DNA of 64,000 nucleotides from Brevundimonas sp. SH203 (GCF_002157625.1 NZ_BDMM01000004.1:1-64000), one strand, 5' to 3'; positions 53,132 through 62,278 are shown, numbered from the stretch's first letter. Program-made: numbers and translations. Notes: generated by a model not told the origin, from the letters alone.

Positions 53132-54286
53132 ATGCCTAAGGCCCATCTGACCCAAGCCTTCGTCAACAACGCTGGCTGCGAGGTCGGAAAGAAGAAGACA
53201 GACTGGTATGACACTGTTATTTCAGGGTTTATTCTTGAACGTCGCACTAGTGGCAAGGGGACCTACTACCTTCGCTACAATGACCTGAGCGGCCGTCAGC
53301 GGCAGCACAAGATCGGTGGTGTCGAGGACGTCACCTGCGCCGCAGCCCGAAAGAAAGCCCAGGAACTGCGGTCGGAGGTGGTGATGGGCGGCGACCCCGC
53401 CGCGAAGAAGGCGCTGGCCAAGTCCATCCCCCTCTACGGCGAGCTGGCCGCCCGGCATCTGGCCTTCGCCAAGCTGCACCTCAAGTCCTACGACGATCTG
53501 GAGTCCTGCATGCGGGTCCACATCGTGCCCAGGTGGGGCAAGACGCGCCTCACCGACATGACCAGCCAGTCGGTCGCCCAGTGGCTGAACGAAAAGCGTG
53601 TCGGCGGCCTGGCCGCTGCCTCGGTCGAGAAGCTGCGCGTGATCCTGGGCCGATCCTTCGTCCTGGGGGCTAGCTGGGACATTCCGGGCACGGAGCGAAA
53701 CCCGACCAGGGGCATCCCCAGGAAGCCCCTGAACAATGGCCGTGAGCGCTTCCTGACGCCAGAGGAGACGGTGCGGCTGAAGGCGGCCGTGGCAGCGTCC
53801 CAGAACCCCCAGCTTCAGCACATCGTCGGTCTGCTCCTCCTGACCGGGGCGCGGCTGCGGGAACTGCTGGAGGCCAGGTGGGAGAACGTGGACGTGGCGC
53901 GCCGGTCCTGGTTCATCCCGACCAGCAAGACGGGCAAGTCCAGGCACGTCCCGCTTTCGACGCCCGCACTTGCGATCATCGAAAAGCTGCCGCGCTTCAA
54001 AGGCTGCCCCTGGCTTTTGCCGAACGTCGATACGCGAAAGCCCTATGTGTCGATAAAGCACAGTTGGCAGCACGCGATCAAGGAGGCCAATCTTCCGGGT
54101 CTAAGGCTTCATGACCTTCGGCATTCGGCGGCGTCCTTCATGGTCAATTCCGGTGTCGATCTGTTCGCCGTCGGGAAGGTGCTGGGTCACGCCAGCTATC
54201 AATCGACCCAGCGCTACAGCCACCTGGCCAACGATACCCTGCTGAAGGCCGTCGAGGCCGGAGCGGCGAAGCAGGCCGCCTTCTGA
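53132..54286 (+). CDS. Tyrosine recombinase (integrase) of island 2
   Basis: 384 residues. An N-terminal DUF4102-like arm-binding domain (TDWYDTVISGFILERRTSGK to the DVTCAAARKKAQEL helix), a SAM-like core-binding domain (about 95-180), then the catalytic domain with Arg241 in TGARLRELLE, His327 and Arg330 in LHDLRHSAAS, LGHASYQSTQ, and nucleophile Tyr362 in RYSHLA. All key residues are intact. P4-type integrases of this class use tRNA 3' ends as targets, which fits tRNA-Thr here. It lies about 4.8 kb from the right att. Confidence 0.94.
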   Translation: MPKAHLTQAFVNNAGCEVGKKKTDWYDTVISGFILERRTSGKGTYYLRYNDLSGRQRQHKIGGVEDVTCAAARKKAQELRSEVVMGGDPAAKKALAKSIPLYGELAARHLAFAKLHLKSYDDLESCMRVHIVPRWGKTRLTDMTSQSVAQWLNEKRVGGLAAASVEKLRVILGRSFVLGASWDIPGTERNPTRGIPRKPLNNGRERFLTPEETVRLKAAVAASQNPQLQHIVGLLLLTGARLRELLEARWENVDVARRSWFIPTSKTGKSRHVPLSTPALAIIEKLPRFKGCPWLLPNVDTRKPYVSIKHSWQHAIKEANLPGLRLHDLRHSAASFMVNSGVDLFAVGKVLGHASYQSTQRYSHLANDTLLKAVEAGAAKQAAF

Positions 54287-54298
54287 CCCCAAGCGCTT

Positions 54299-54348
54299 CA
54301 CCCGCATCCTGGCATCACGTCGGGGTGCGGGTGGGGCGCTATTTTTTT
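54299..54348 (+). terminator. Terminator-like hairpin after the integrase
   Basis: CACCCGCA/TGCGGGTG with a 19-base loop, then GGGCGCTA and seven T residues. The distance from stem to T run is longer than usual. Confidence 0.5.
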
Positions 54349-54466
54349 GCCCGCCCTGGTGTCCGCCATCAATCCACAAATGGGCGCGCAGAAAAACGAA
54401 AGCACGATATCCGCGCTTTCGTTCTCCGCTGTCAGGCGCAGCAAGCCCTTGTCGTCAGCTTCGGTC

Positions 54467-57097
54467 TTACCAAGCGAAGGTCGCACCAACCCGCCCGCCG
54501 TTCGAGCCGCGCACGCTCGACCCGGCGAAACCACCGGACAGATACATGTGATCGCTGGCGCGAACGACCGCCGAGAGGGAGTAGCCCTCTTCGCCACGAT
54601 AGGTCGCCAGATTGACCGAGACGGCGAACCTGGCGTCAGCCGGCATGATCGTGCCGCCCAGAGCCATCGCCGCCGCGACCCCGCCGTTCGCCAGACGGTT
54701 GTTCATGTCCATCTGCGTCTGAAGATTGGTCTGGGTGGTTTCAAGCGCCGTCAGACGACCGTTCTGGACGGTGTCGAGCGCCTGCATGGCCGCGATCGTA
54801 GACGACTGGGCGGCGATGGCGGCCTGCAGCGAAGTGATCGCAGGACGAATAGTCGTATCCCGGCCGATCGTGCCTGCGGCGTCCACGGTGACGACATCGG
54901 TCGATCCGGTCTGGGCCGCCGTGGACGCGGCGATGTCGCCGACGCTGACGGAGCTGCCGGAACCGCCCAGGGCGACCTGATTCGCGCGCGTGGCGGCGGC
55001 CCCCGATCCCAAGGCGACGGCATTGGCGTAGCCGGCCTGGGCGCCGTTGCCGAGCGCCACCGCGCCATTGCCCGAGGCCGTGTTGCGGTTGCCGATCGCC
55101 ACTGCGCCATCGCCGCTGGCGGTGTTGTCGGCGCCGATCGCCACCGCGCCGACGCCGTTGGCCGTATTCGGATCGCCGATCGCGACCGCTCCGTTGCCGT
55201 TCGCGATCTGACCCACGCCGATACCGACGGCGCCATTGCCATTTACGACCGGCGTCGCGCCGCTTCCGCTGACCCGAACATAGGCTGTGGCGGCCGCGGC
55301 CTGATTGGCCGTGGTCAAGGCGGTGTCGGCCGTCATCTGGGCCGTAGCGGCATTGGTCAACGCCGTGTTCGCCGTGGTTTGCGCTGTCGCCGCATTGTTG
55401 AGGGCGGTGTCCGCCGTGGTCTGAGCCGTCGCCGCGTTCGTCAAGGCGGCGTTCGCCGTCGTTTGGGCTCCAGCCGCGTTGGCCAAGGCCGTATCGGCCG
55501 TCGTCTGAGCGGTCGCGGCATTGGTCAGAGCGGTGTTCGCCGTCGTCTGGGCTGTTGCGGCGTTGGTCAGGGCCGTATTCGCGGTGTTCTGCGCCGCCGT
55601 GACGTTCTGGTTGGTTTGATACAGCTGGTCGCCCGTCACCGCATCGGTCGACCCGGCGGCGACCACGCCGTTGGACACATTGGTCACGGCGCGGGTGATC
55701 GACATCCCGGCCTGGCACAGTACGCCTTGCGAACAGCCAACCGACACGACGGCGCGGCCGTTCTCGCCGTCGTCGGAGCTGCCGTAACCCAAGGCGACAT
55801 TGCCCAGGAACGCCCCGGAGCCGGACGTCACGCTGAACCCGCCCAGCGCCACGCCCCCGCTTGTCAGCGCGCGGCTCACCGGCCCTACGGCCGTTGCATT
55901 AGACCCGGCGGCGGTGCTGAAGGCCCCCAGCGCGCTGCTCTGGAACCCGCTGGCGGTGCTGTTGCCCCCGAAGGCGTTGGCGTAGAGGCCCGAGGTGAGC
56001 GAATAGCCGCCCAGGGCGACGCCGGAGTTGCCGGTCGATTGCGATGCGGTGCCGATCGCGATCGAATTCCCGCCATTGGCCATGGTGGGCGTGAAAGCCG
56101 TGGCCCCGTTCACGGTGACGGAATCCGACCCGATGGCGATGTTGCCCGACGTGCCGTTGGCGGCGCCGTTATAGATGTCGGTCCCGCCCAGCGCGCGAAC
56201 ACCGGACACGATGTCGCCGACGCCCGCCGCCGTCGCCGCAAATCCCAGGACCGAACTAGCGACGCCGCTGGCGATGTTGTTGGTTCCCATCGCTATGCTG
56301 GCCGCGCCGCTGGCGGTGCTGCCGTTTCCGAAGACGCTGCTGTTCGAGGCCGAAGCCGTGTTCTGGGCGCCGACCGCAAGGCTGTAGTTGGAGGACGCCG
56401 TGCTGTTGGAGCCGTAGGCCGAACTCCTGAAGCCTGACGCCACGCTGAAGCCGCCCGTCGCCGTGGCCCCGGTGCCGGTTGCGGAACTGTCGTTCCCGGT
56501 GGCTGTGGAATATTGCCCGCTGGACAGACTGTTCACGCCGGTCGCCGTGCTGGTGTTGCCGCTGGCCTGGCTGTTGTAGCCGGTGGCTGTGGCGTTCGCC
56601 GCCGAGGCGGAGGCGCGAGACCCCGTTGCGGTGCTTTGAAGGCTGGACGCAGAGCTGTACGCGCCCGTCGCGGTCGAGGCCTGACCGCTGGCTTCGCTGT
56701 TGTCGCCCACGGCCGTGCTTTGCTGGTCGCTGGCCTTGCTGCCTGCTCCGACCGCCGTGCTGGAACTTGCGGTCGCGGCGCTGTTGGCGCCCACGGCGGT
56801 CGCGTCGTTGCCGATCGCGCGGCTGGCGCCGCCGAACGCGCTGGCGAGCCTGCCGTTCGCTGTGCTTTGGATGCCCATGGCCGTCGCGCCCAGATTGGTG
56901 CTCGATCCCGCCGTCGCGCCGTTGCCGCAAGCGACGTTTTGCCCGGGAATATTCTGATTGCAGACGTCGCCGGTGGTCGTCGTGGCGGTTCCGCCCGTCA
57001 CGGTCTGCGCGATCGCGGCGGTCGGCAAGAGCACGCCGAGCGCGATCAGGCTGGCGAGCGTAAGGGTCGGGCGAAGACTGGTTCTCGAACTGGACAT
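54467..57097 (-). CDS. Trimeric autotransporter adhesin (YadA/Hia type)
   Basis: 876 residues from ATG 57097. A signal peptide ends at PTAAIAQ. The passenger (about 40-450) is built of 14-15-residue head repeats with the SxxxGxxS/AxGxNSxAxG pattern. A stalk follows with a near-exact 14-residue coiled-coil repeat (NAATAQTTANTAL type, about 510-595), then a second block of ANGNGAVAIG-type repeats, a neck and coiled coil (LETTQTNLQTQMDMNNRL), and a YadA anchor that ends in GGRVGATFAW. Trimers attach cells to surfaces or each other. The gene is divergent from a LuxR-type regulator, with a palindrome between them. Confidence 0.94.
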   Translation of the reverse strand: MSSSRTSLRPTLTLASLIALGVLLPTAAIAQTVTGGTATTTTGDVCNQNIPGQNVACGNGATAGSSTNLGATAMGIQSTANGRLASAFGGASRAIGNDATAVGANSAATASSSTAVGAGSKASDQQSTAVGDNSEASGQASTATGAYSSASSLQSTATGSRASASAANATATGYNSQASGNTSTATGVNSLSSGQYSTATGNDSSATGTGATATGGFSVASGFRSSAYGSNSTASSNYSLAVGAQNTASASNSSVFGNGSTASGAASIAMGTNNIASGVASSVLGFAATAAGVGDIVSGVRALGGTDIYNGAANGTSGNIAIGSDSVTVNGATAFTPTMANGGNSIAIGTASQSTGNSGVALGGYSLTSGLYANAFGGNSTASGFQSSALGAFSTAAGSNATAVGPVSRALTSGGVALGGFSVTSGSGAFLGNVALGYGSSDDGENGRAVVSVGCSQGVLCQAGMSITRAVTNVSNGVVAAGSTDAVTGDQLYQTNQNVTAAQNTANTALTNAATAQTTANTALTNAATAQTTADTALANAAGAQTTANAALTNAATAQTTADTALNNAATAQTTANTALTNAATAQMTADTALTTANQAAAATAYVRVSGSGATPVVNGNGAVGIGVGQIANGNGAVAIGDPNTANGVGAVAIGADNTASGDGAVAIGNRNTASGNGAVALGNGAQAGYANAVALGSGAAATRANQVALGGSGSSVSVGDIAASTAAQTGSTDVVTVDAAGTIGRDTTIRPAITSLQAAIAAQSSTIAAMQALDTVQNGRLTALETTQTNLQTQMDMNNRLANGGVAAAMALGGTIMPADARFAVSVNLATYRGEEGYSLSAVVRASDHMYLSGGFAGSSVRGSNGGRVGATFAW
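55317..55608. repeat. 42-bp tandem repeats in the adhesin stalk
   Basis: Six to seven diverged 42-bp units encode the 14-residue coiled-coil repeat. Slippage here would change stalk length in whole heptad pairs without a frameshift. Confidence 0.8.
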
Positions 57098-57177
57098 GAC
57101 GGCGTTTCCCCAAAAGCATTGCCGGGGTTCGTCCCGGAGCGGCGCATTGTTTAGGGAGACGCTGTTCGCTAGAATAT

Positions 57178-57191
57178 TCCCCCTAGGGGGA
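57178..57191. promoter_or_regulatory. Palindrome between adhesin and LuxR-type regulator
   Basis: TCCCCCTAGGGGGA is a perfect 14-bp palindrome, 14 bp upstream of the regulator start and about 80 bp upstream of the adhesin start. Related palindromes occur at 59488-59503 and 62279-62304. Confidence 0.55.
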
Positions 57192-57204
57192 GCTTTCGGG
57201 CGAA

Positions 57205-58314
57205 ATGTCGATGCGGATGGACGCAGGGCGCGGGGGTGGACGCGCCGTTTCGAACCTGCGCCGGACATGGCTCGAACTTCGACTGCTCTGTCGAAGGGGG
57301 GTCGGCATCGGCGCCATCGCCCCCGAGCTTTGCCGGCTGATCCGTCAGATCATGCCCTGCGATTCCGGCGCGATCTGCTGGCTCGACGACGACGGAATGC
57401 CGACCGGCTTCTTTCACGAAAACTCGCTCCCGGAACTGAAGGAGCTTTTCGCCAACGAGTATCAGGCCCTGTTCGCTGGACCTGGCGAATACGGGGTCGC
57501 CTGGATGCTGTCACAGCGGGGGCGGACCATCGGCAATTGGTTGGCGGTCGATGGAGAGGTGGAGCGGTCCAACACCTACAATCTTTGGATGCGCCCCATG
57601 GGTCACAGGCATCTGATCGAGATGCGGGTCGAGGCGGGGGGCAAGCCTCGCGCGCTTCTGACCTTCTACCGCGAGCCCGGTTGGCCTTTCACGGACGAGG
57701 ATGTCTCGCGCCTGGCGATGGTGGAGCCCCTGCTCCAACGCGCCGCCACCCCGGACGACGGCCTGATTTGGATCGGCGACGGCGTCAGCGAGGAACACCT
57801 CATCGTCGATGCGAGCGGGAAGCGACTGATCAGTCTCAGCTACGGCGCCGAAAGACTACTGCAGGAGGCGCATATGATCGGTCAGGGCGTCAGCCTTGTC
57901 GGTTCGCTTGACGCTCCTCCGCGTTTCGCCACCGATCTGTGCAACCAGTACCGCAGCGTAGGTCTGGATACGCTTCACTTACCAGCGGGTACGGGCAAGC
58001 TGCAGGTGACAGGCCGCCCGATCCGCACCGTATCGACCGACAGCGCAACAGACGGCGATCAGATGTTGATCACCATGCAGTTGGAAAGACCGCGAAGCGT
58101 GACCGTCGTGGCCGACATCATGGCGATGCAACTGTCGCCTTTGCGCAGCGAAATCCTGCAGTTCGCCGCCACTGGCGGTCGACGAACGGAAGCGCCACGC
58201 ATGTTCGGCATCAGCAAGGAGTCCCTGAAGAAACACCTTGCTGAAATTTATCGCGTCACAGGGGCGTCGGAATGGACGGAACTCGCATCCTCATTGAACG
58301 CCGGTAAGTACTGA
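57205..58314 (+). CDS. LuxR-type transcriptional regulator divergent from the adhesin
   Basis: 369 residues from ATG 57205. The N-terminal ~200 residues form a GAF-like sensory part (LCRLIRQIMPCDSGAICWLD, ALLTFYREPGWPFTDEDVSR). The C-terminal HTH (about 310-365) is divergent but has the LuxR layout: APRMFGISKESLKKHLAEIY and GASEWTELASSLN. The protein resembles the regulator at 60977-62086 in size and plan. Its position beside the adhesin and the shared palindrome point to control of adhesin synthesis. Confidence 0.75.
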   Translation: MSMRMDAGRGGGRAVSNLRRTWLELRLLCRRGVGIGAIAPELCRLIRQIMPCDSGAICWLDDDGMPTGFFHENSLPELKELFANEYQALFAGPGEYGVAWMLSQRGRTIGNWLAVDGEVERSNTYNLWMRPMGHRHLIEMRVEAGGKPRALLTFYREPGWPFTDEDVSRLAMVEPLLQRAATPDDGLIWIGDGVSEEHLIVDASGKRLISLSYGAERLLQEAHMIGQGVSLVGSLDAPPRFATDLCNQYRSVGLDTLHLPAGTGKLQVTGRPIRTVSTDSATDGDQMLITMQLERPRSVTVVADIMAMQLSPLRSEILQFAATGGRRTEAPRMFGISKESLKKHLAEIYRVTGASEWTELASSLNAGKY

Positions 58315-58433
58315 GGGATGTTTGCGGCCGATCCGAATCGACGATTTCGCCACATTTAGGGATGGCGATTGGGTTATGGAAGCTGGTTCAAGTTCAAGAA
58401 CTGTGCTGAGCTTTTTGGGGAGTTGCGACGCAG

Positions 58434-58814
58434 ATGCTCTATTGGATTGAAAGCTTCGAAAAGGTCACGAAACTACCCTTCGAGGATGACTACCGCCGCT
58501 GGATCAAAGATCTGGATTCCACTGAACTATCGGACATCAGAACGGAGCTCAATAAAATCTTCGACAGCAGCGAGATCGAGACGTCCAGTTGGATCCCGGG
58601 CGGTGATTGGGAGGGGACCGTCTACCAGGCGATCTATGAAAAGCCAGCTCAACGGAATCCTGAGATCGCCGCCCGCATTTTTGGGCTTATCGTTTTCAAG
58701 GTCGCCATGGATCGAACGGACAAGTGGGTGACGGGGCGCTTTGAACTGAACGGTGAAGCCATCAGGGGCCGCACCTATTTTCGACCGGGCAACCCCGACA
58801 TTCTGCCTGACTGA
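58434..58814 (+). CDS. Hypothetical protein at the right end of island 2
   Basis: 126 residues (MLYWIESFEKVTKLPFEDDY). It is soluble, acidic and rich in Trp/Tyr, with no recognised domain. The region from 58320 to 59078 is more AT-rich than the adhesin gene, as expected for cargo near the island end. GGGGAG lies upstream of the start at long spacing. The next 260 bp up to the att site hold no gene that I can support. Confidence 0.5.
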   Translation: MLYWIESFEKVTKLPFEDDYRRWIKDLDSTELSDIRTELNKIFDSSEIETSSWIPGGDWEGTVYQAIYEKPAQRNPEIAARIFGLIVFKVAMDRTDKWVTGRFELNGEAIRGRTYFRPGNPDILPD

Positions 58815-59078
58815 AGCTGGCAGCGGTTGCTTCGAGATTTGTGTGTTGATGACGTCGCAATAATCTAAGCTCAACAGCCCTTGCCACCACTATCCCGCAG
58901 GTATGGCGTAGGTCGAATTTTAGCGTCGGAGTGAGCTATCGATCACAAACTAGGAAACAGCCAAAACTGCCCACCACGCCGATCTGGGAGGTCAGTGGGT
59001 CAGCATGATTTCAGATCACTCCAATAGGGCTAGAACCTTTGCCACGACTGGGTTTTCACGCCGAGCTTAAGTCGATTC

Positions 59079-59121
59079 CGTAATGAGGGGGTCGGGTGTT
59101 CGAGTCACCTAAGCGGCACCA
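59079..59121 (+). repeat. Attachment site copy 3 (attR of island 2)
   Basis: 43 bp identical to the 3' half of tRNA-Thr except for one base in the T stem. It marks the right border of the tandem islands. Confidence 0.9.
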
Positions 59122-59212
59122 CCTTTCCAAAGCATCGTTAGCTTTGACGCCCGGCAGGGATAAGCCGGAAGGCGCTTCCGCTTGGGAGTTGCGTGGGTGT
59201 GCGGTGGGGAGG
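59122..59212 (+). repeat. 91-bp repeat downstream of att copy 3
   Basis: 83 of 91 positions match 38737-38827. Its presence outside the last att copy suggests either the remnant of a further island or that island 2 carries a copy of the original chromosomal flank. Confidence 0.75.
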
Positions 59213-59569
59213 ACCCAAGGCCGCTCCTGCTGATTGCCGCATCTGGTTTGCCTCATGGGACAACTCGCTGTCTTGGGCGCTTGCTACAGATGCGTCGTCC
59301 AATGTGCTTCGGACACAATGGAAATTGGGCTGTTTTCGTCGCACAAGTCGATACCTGTAGTCTTTCGTCGCCGAGTAATGAATGTTTCCGTGACTCGGTC
59401 GGGTAGGCGACGGCGACAAATACCTGGGTCTTGCGGTTCAATCCGCCATCGCGGCCGCCGCGCTCCGCCTGCATCCCCGCTTGACCTTCCCCCCGCAGGG
59501 GGATGAGCGAGGCGCCAGACTGTCTTCATATCGCGATCATGGGGTCAGGCGTGGCCCGGAGGTGCGATC
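59213..59569. other. Intergenic region with a TCCCCC/GGGGGA palindrome
   Basis: About 360 bp without a supportable gene. At 59488-59503, TCCCCC and GGGGGA arms are separated by CGCA, 66 bp before the next start codon. This resembles the palindrome at 57178-57191 and suggests common control by a LuxR-type regulator. Confidence 0.5.
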
Positions 59570-60328
59570 ATGATGGGGTTTGTCGTCGGCGCAATCGCGG
59601 CCCTGACGGTTTCAGGCGGGGTTCCGGTCCAGGAACCAGCGCCTTTGCTGATCTGGCAAGATCAGACGCTTTTTCTTCCTCCACCCGCCGACACGCCGCT
59701 TTACAGCGTCAAGGTGGGATGGGGCCGCATGTCGGAATGGACGCCTTGGGTCAACGGCGAGCAGGCATCTGAAAGGATAAGACGAATAGTCCGCCCAGAG
59801 CCTTTCGAGGTTGAAGGTTTTGACGACGCCGATCAGACACTGAATGTCCGAACTTCTGCCTACGGACGATCTCTATTACAAAGATCGCTCGTTCAAGTTT
59901 TCAATCCCGTCGATGAGTATGCATGGGGCAGTGAAACCTGCGACAGGACCTTTGTGACATTCAAGGTGGGTGCAAGCGCCCCGCCTGTGGAGCCAGTATC
60001 CAGAAATCGCAATTGGTTATGTCCCCACGGCGAACAGGTGGACACGGAACGAAATCTGATTGTGGAGGGGTTGGACGGGCAAGGACGCCGGATCTTCGTC
60101 GCCCTGTCAGACGACCCCCGTTGGAACATCCATGAGACGGGTGATTCATCGGGTCGGATCGAACTCCTGCGACGCGGCCGTGACGATGCCCCCGAGACCC
60201 ATGTCGAGTTCACAGTCGCGCCGTTCGGGGACGATCTGGCCCAGCTCAAGATTTGGCAGTTCGAAGCGGACGGAGAAAGCCGGGTGATCGCTACCGTCGA
60301 TATGACCCACCCCGCGCCGACGGACTAG
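59570..60328 (+). CDS. Hypothetical exported protein
   Basis: 252 residues (MMGFVVGAIAALTVSGGVPV). The N-terminus looks like a weak signal peptide. The rest is beta-rich and acidic with two or three Cys (GSETCDRTF, NWLCPHGEQ) that may form a disulfide. No family is recognised. The start lies just after a TCCCCC/GGGGGA palindrome. It may share regulation with the adhesin. Confidence 0.55.
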   Translation: MMGFVVGAIAALTVSGGVPVQEPAPLLIWQDQTLFLPPPADTPLYSVKVGWGRMSEWTPWVNGEQASERIRRIVRPEPFEVEGFDDADQTLNVRTSAYGRSLLQRSLVQVFNPVDEYAWGSETCDRTFVTFKVGASAPPVEPVSRNRNWLCPHGEQVDTERNLIVEGLDGQGRRIFVALSDDPRWNIHETGDSSGRIELLRRGRDDAPETHVEFTVAPFGDDLAQLKIWQFEADGESRVIATVDMTHPAPTD

Positions 60329-60420
60329 GCCTTCCACCCTGTGAGCCGGCGGCAGATCCGGTTTCCCAAGACCGTCCGAAGCATCGGACGTATTCCCATG
60401 CGCACAGATACGGATCAAAG

Positions 60421-60906
60421 ATGAAATCTCTGGCATCGTCGACAATGACTTCGGTCGTTCTTTCAGCCTGTTTCGCCCTTGGCGGCGTCGGCTATGCATC
60501 GGCCCAGAACGTCAATGGGACACCCACGTTTGGCAGGGCGACGCTGACTGCGGGATTCACCCCGGACCCCCATCGGGTCAACGTCTATGCGGGGGGCTCG
60601 ATCGACGTTTATAAGGACACCAGTCTTCCTGCGGCCTGTGTCGGCGCCATCGCATCGGCGCCGGATTACAGCGTCACCTATACGGCGGGGAGCCTTCCGT
60701 TGGTGTTCCGCACGCTTTCCAACGCCGACACCACGCTCGTCATCAATGGACCAGACGGACGTTGGTATTGCGACGACGACAGCTATGGGGACGGCGACGC
60801 CCAGGTTCGGTTCCAGAACCCGCAAAACGGCAGATACGACATCTGGGTGGGCGCTCTCGGCGTCACGGGCGCCAACGCGACCCTGCTCGTCACCGAAACG
60901 CCCTGA
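60421..60906 (+). CDS. Exported protein with PPC-like C-terminal domain
   Basis: 161 residues from ATG 60421. The signal peptide ends at GYASAQ. The mature part holds a beta-sandwich similar to the domain found in Caulobacterales S1-type peptidases and exported proteins: TLVINGPDGRWYCDDDSYGD, VRFQNPQNGRYDIWVGAL and a short final strand. The acidic DDD segment may bind calcium. No catalytic domain is present, so this is a stand-alone binding-type protein. Confidence 0.7.
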   Translation: MKSLASSTMTSVVLSACFALGGVGYASAQNVNGTPTFGRATLTAGFTPDPHRVNVYAGGSIDVYKDTSLPAACVGAIASAPDYSVTYTAGSLPLVFRTLSNADTTLVINGPDGRWYCDDDSYGDGDAQVRFQNPQNGRYDIWVGALGVTGANATLLVTETP

Positions 60907-60976
60907 CGAGTTCAGGGGACAGGCGGCTGTTTGCGTTGGGATTTCGTTCCCTGGAGTTGTTGTCGCGGAGGCTGGA

Positions 60977-62086
60977 TCAGCAGAAAATGGGAGCGAGCAG
61001 TCTCATCAAGCTCGCTTCCCCGGACACGCCGCATTTGGCTTGAAGCGCCTTGATCTGCCCCCGCACGGTTTCCGGCGTGACGTCTCTCTCATTCGCCACG
61101 TCGGCTCGGCTTTTGCCTTCGAACAGACGCAAGGCGATGTCGGCCTCCGCCGCTGTCAGGCCATAAAGCGTTCGGAGCAATTGCAATGAACCCACACGGT
61201 CACGACGGGGTGCATTTGCAACGAGGACAGCGTGGGGCAATCGCCCCAAGGACCAGGCCGGCTGAGGCAGTCGGAACCCTTCGATCACCAGAGCAGGCTC
61301 CGTCGGAGGCCGATGGATGAGAACCCGCAAGCTCTTGACGCCGCCCTGGCGTGTCAGCGCATCGATCGCCCCGCGTAGAGACAGCGGCGCGCCCTCGGCG
61401 TCCAGGCTGCCCCCCGACAGTCGGATATCTCCCCGACTCAGCAAGGCGTCGGCCGTCGCCGTGCGCGCAATCAAGCGACCGCGATGATCCAGAATGAACG
61501 CACAGACCCCGACCGCCTCATACGCCCCTGACAGAAACCGCGCCTGCTCGCCTTCGAGGCGTTCCTGAAGCCTGACCGCACGCCGTGCGGCCTCCGCGGC
61601 CTGGGCGAACACACGCCTCTGGGCAGGCGTGCTCCGGCCCTCACGACGTTTGCGAAGGGTGGCGAGACCGACCAGGCCGAAGTTGTCCAACACCAGATTG
61701 GTCTGACACCCGAACGGCACATCGATTTCGTCGCACCAATCGACGTATTCGCGCGTCGGCAACTGTGAAATCGCCTCGTCGTAGTGACGCTCGTAGACAA
61801 GAGGGTCGTAAAACCCGCGTTCGATCTCGCGTGTGGAGGCCGCGATCCGAAAATTCGCGTTCGGCGATCCCCCGCCTACATCGACGAACTTCCTGAAGGC
61901 CCAGTCTTCGAAATTGGTCGCCAGGTTGAACTCGATGTCTCGCCCCCCGCCGATCCCGATCAATTGACCGTGCGAGGCGCCGGTTTGACGCGCCATGAGG
62001 TCCAGCGCCTCCATCCACCGGTCCGGCTGCAAAGCGGCCGCCATGAAGACGTCGTCCCAATCCGGCTGATGCGCTTCCATATCCAT
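60977..62086 (-). CDS. LuxR-type HTH transcriptional regulator
   Basis: 369 residues from ATG 62086 (MDMEAHQPDWDDVFMAAALQ). The N-terminal sensory part (about 1-200) includes the segment FGLVGLATLRKRREGRSTPA. The C-terminal HTH is a good LuxR match: LYGLTAAEADIALRLFEGKS, RADVANERDVTPETVRGQIK, ALQAKCGVSGEASLMRLL. It resembles the regulator at 57205-58314 in size and plan. A palindrome at 62279-62304 lies in the divergent region with the next gene, so this protein probably controls that gene and possibly itself. Confidence 0.9.
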   Translation of the reverse strand: MDMEAHQPDWDDVFMAAALQPDRWMEALDLMARQTGASHGQLIGIGGGRDIEFNLATNFEDWAFRKFVDVGGGSPNANFRIAASTREIERGFYDPLVYERHYDEAISQLPTREYVDWCDEIDVPFGCQTNLVLDNFGLVGLATLRKRREGRSTPAQRRVFAQAAEAARRAVRLQERLEGEQARFLSGAYEAVGVCAFILDHRGRLIARTATADALLSRGDIRLSGGSLDAEGAPLSLRGAIDALTRQGGVKSLRVLIHRPPTEPALVIEGFRLPQPAWSLGRLPHAVLVANAPRRDRVGSLQLLRTLYGLTAAEADIALRLFEGKSRADVANERDVTPETVRGQIKALQAKCGVSGEASLMRLLAPIFC

Positions 62087-62278
62087 CCGCCCCCAGCAGC
62101 GCCTGTTCGCTGAAATCCGGCGAAAGCCGCCCCGTACCAAACTCTACTGTTTGCAGAGCCGCGCAGCGCCCGCAACCAAGCCTGGGCGTCCATCGAATGA
62201 TGCGCATTCAAACTTGCCGATGGAACGGCGGTTGAAATGCACCGACCAACCTCCGTTAGCTCAACGATCCGGGCCAGC

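Larger units (their letters stand above)
38737..59121. mobile_element. Genomic island 2, tandem to island 1 at tRNA-Thr
   Basis: About 20.4 kb between att copies 2 and 3. It carries a type I restriction operon with an appended ATPase/PLD-like pair, small paralogues, a P-loop ATPase, a tyrosine integrase, a trimeric autotransporter adhesin and a LuxR-type regulator. No conjugation genes are seen. Confidence 0.82.

Noticed and set aside
55317..55608. Possible CRISPR-like array
   Set aside because: The units are contiguous coding repeats without spacers, in frame with the adhesin.
54347..56437. Long plus-strand open frame opposite the adhesin, with GRGIGQSGVRRRLG-type repeats
   Set aside because: The repeats mirror the adhesin repeats on the other strand; no independent start or family.
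28975..59121. Possibility that the islands are conjugative elements or complete prophages
   Set aside because: No relaxase of a conjugation type, coupling protein, type IV secretion, capsid, portal, terminase or tail gene is visible.
59056..59256. Second copy of the same apparent small protein
   Set aside because: It comes from att copy 3 and the 91-bp repeat, not from a gene.
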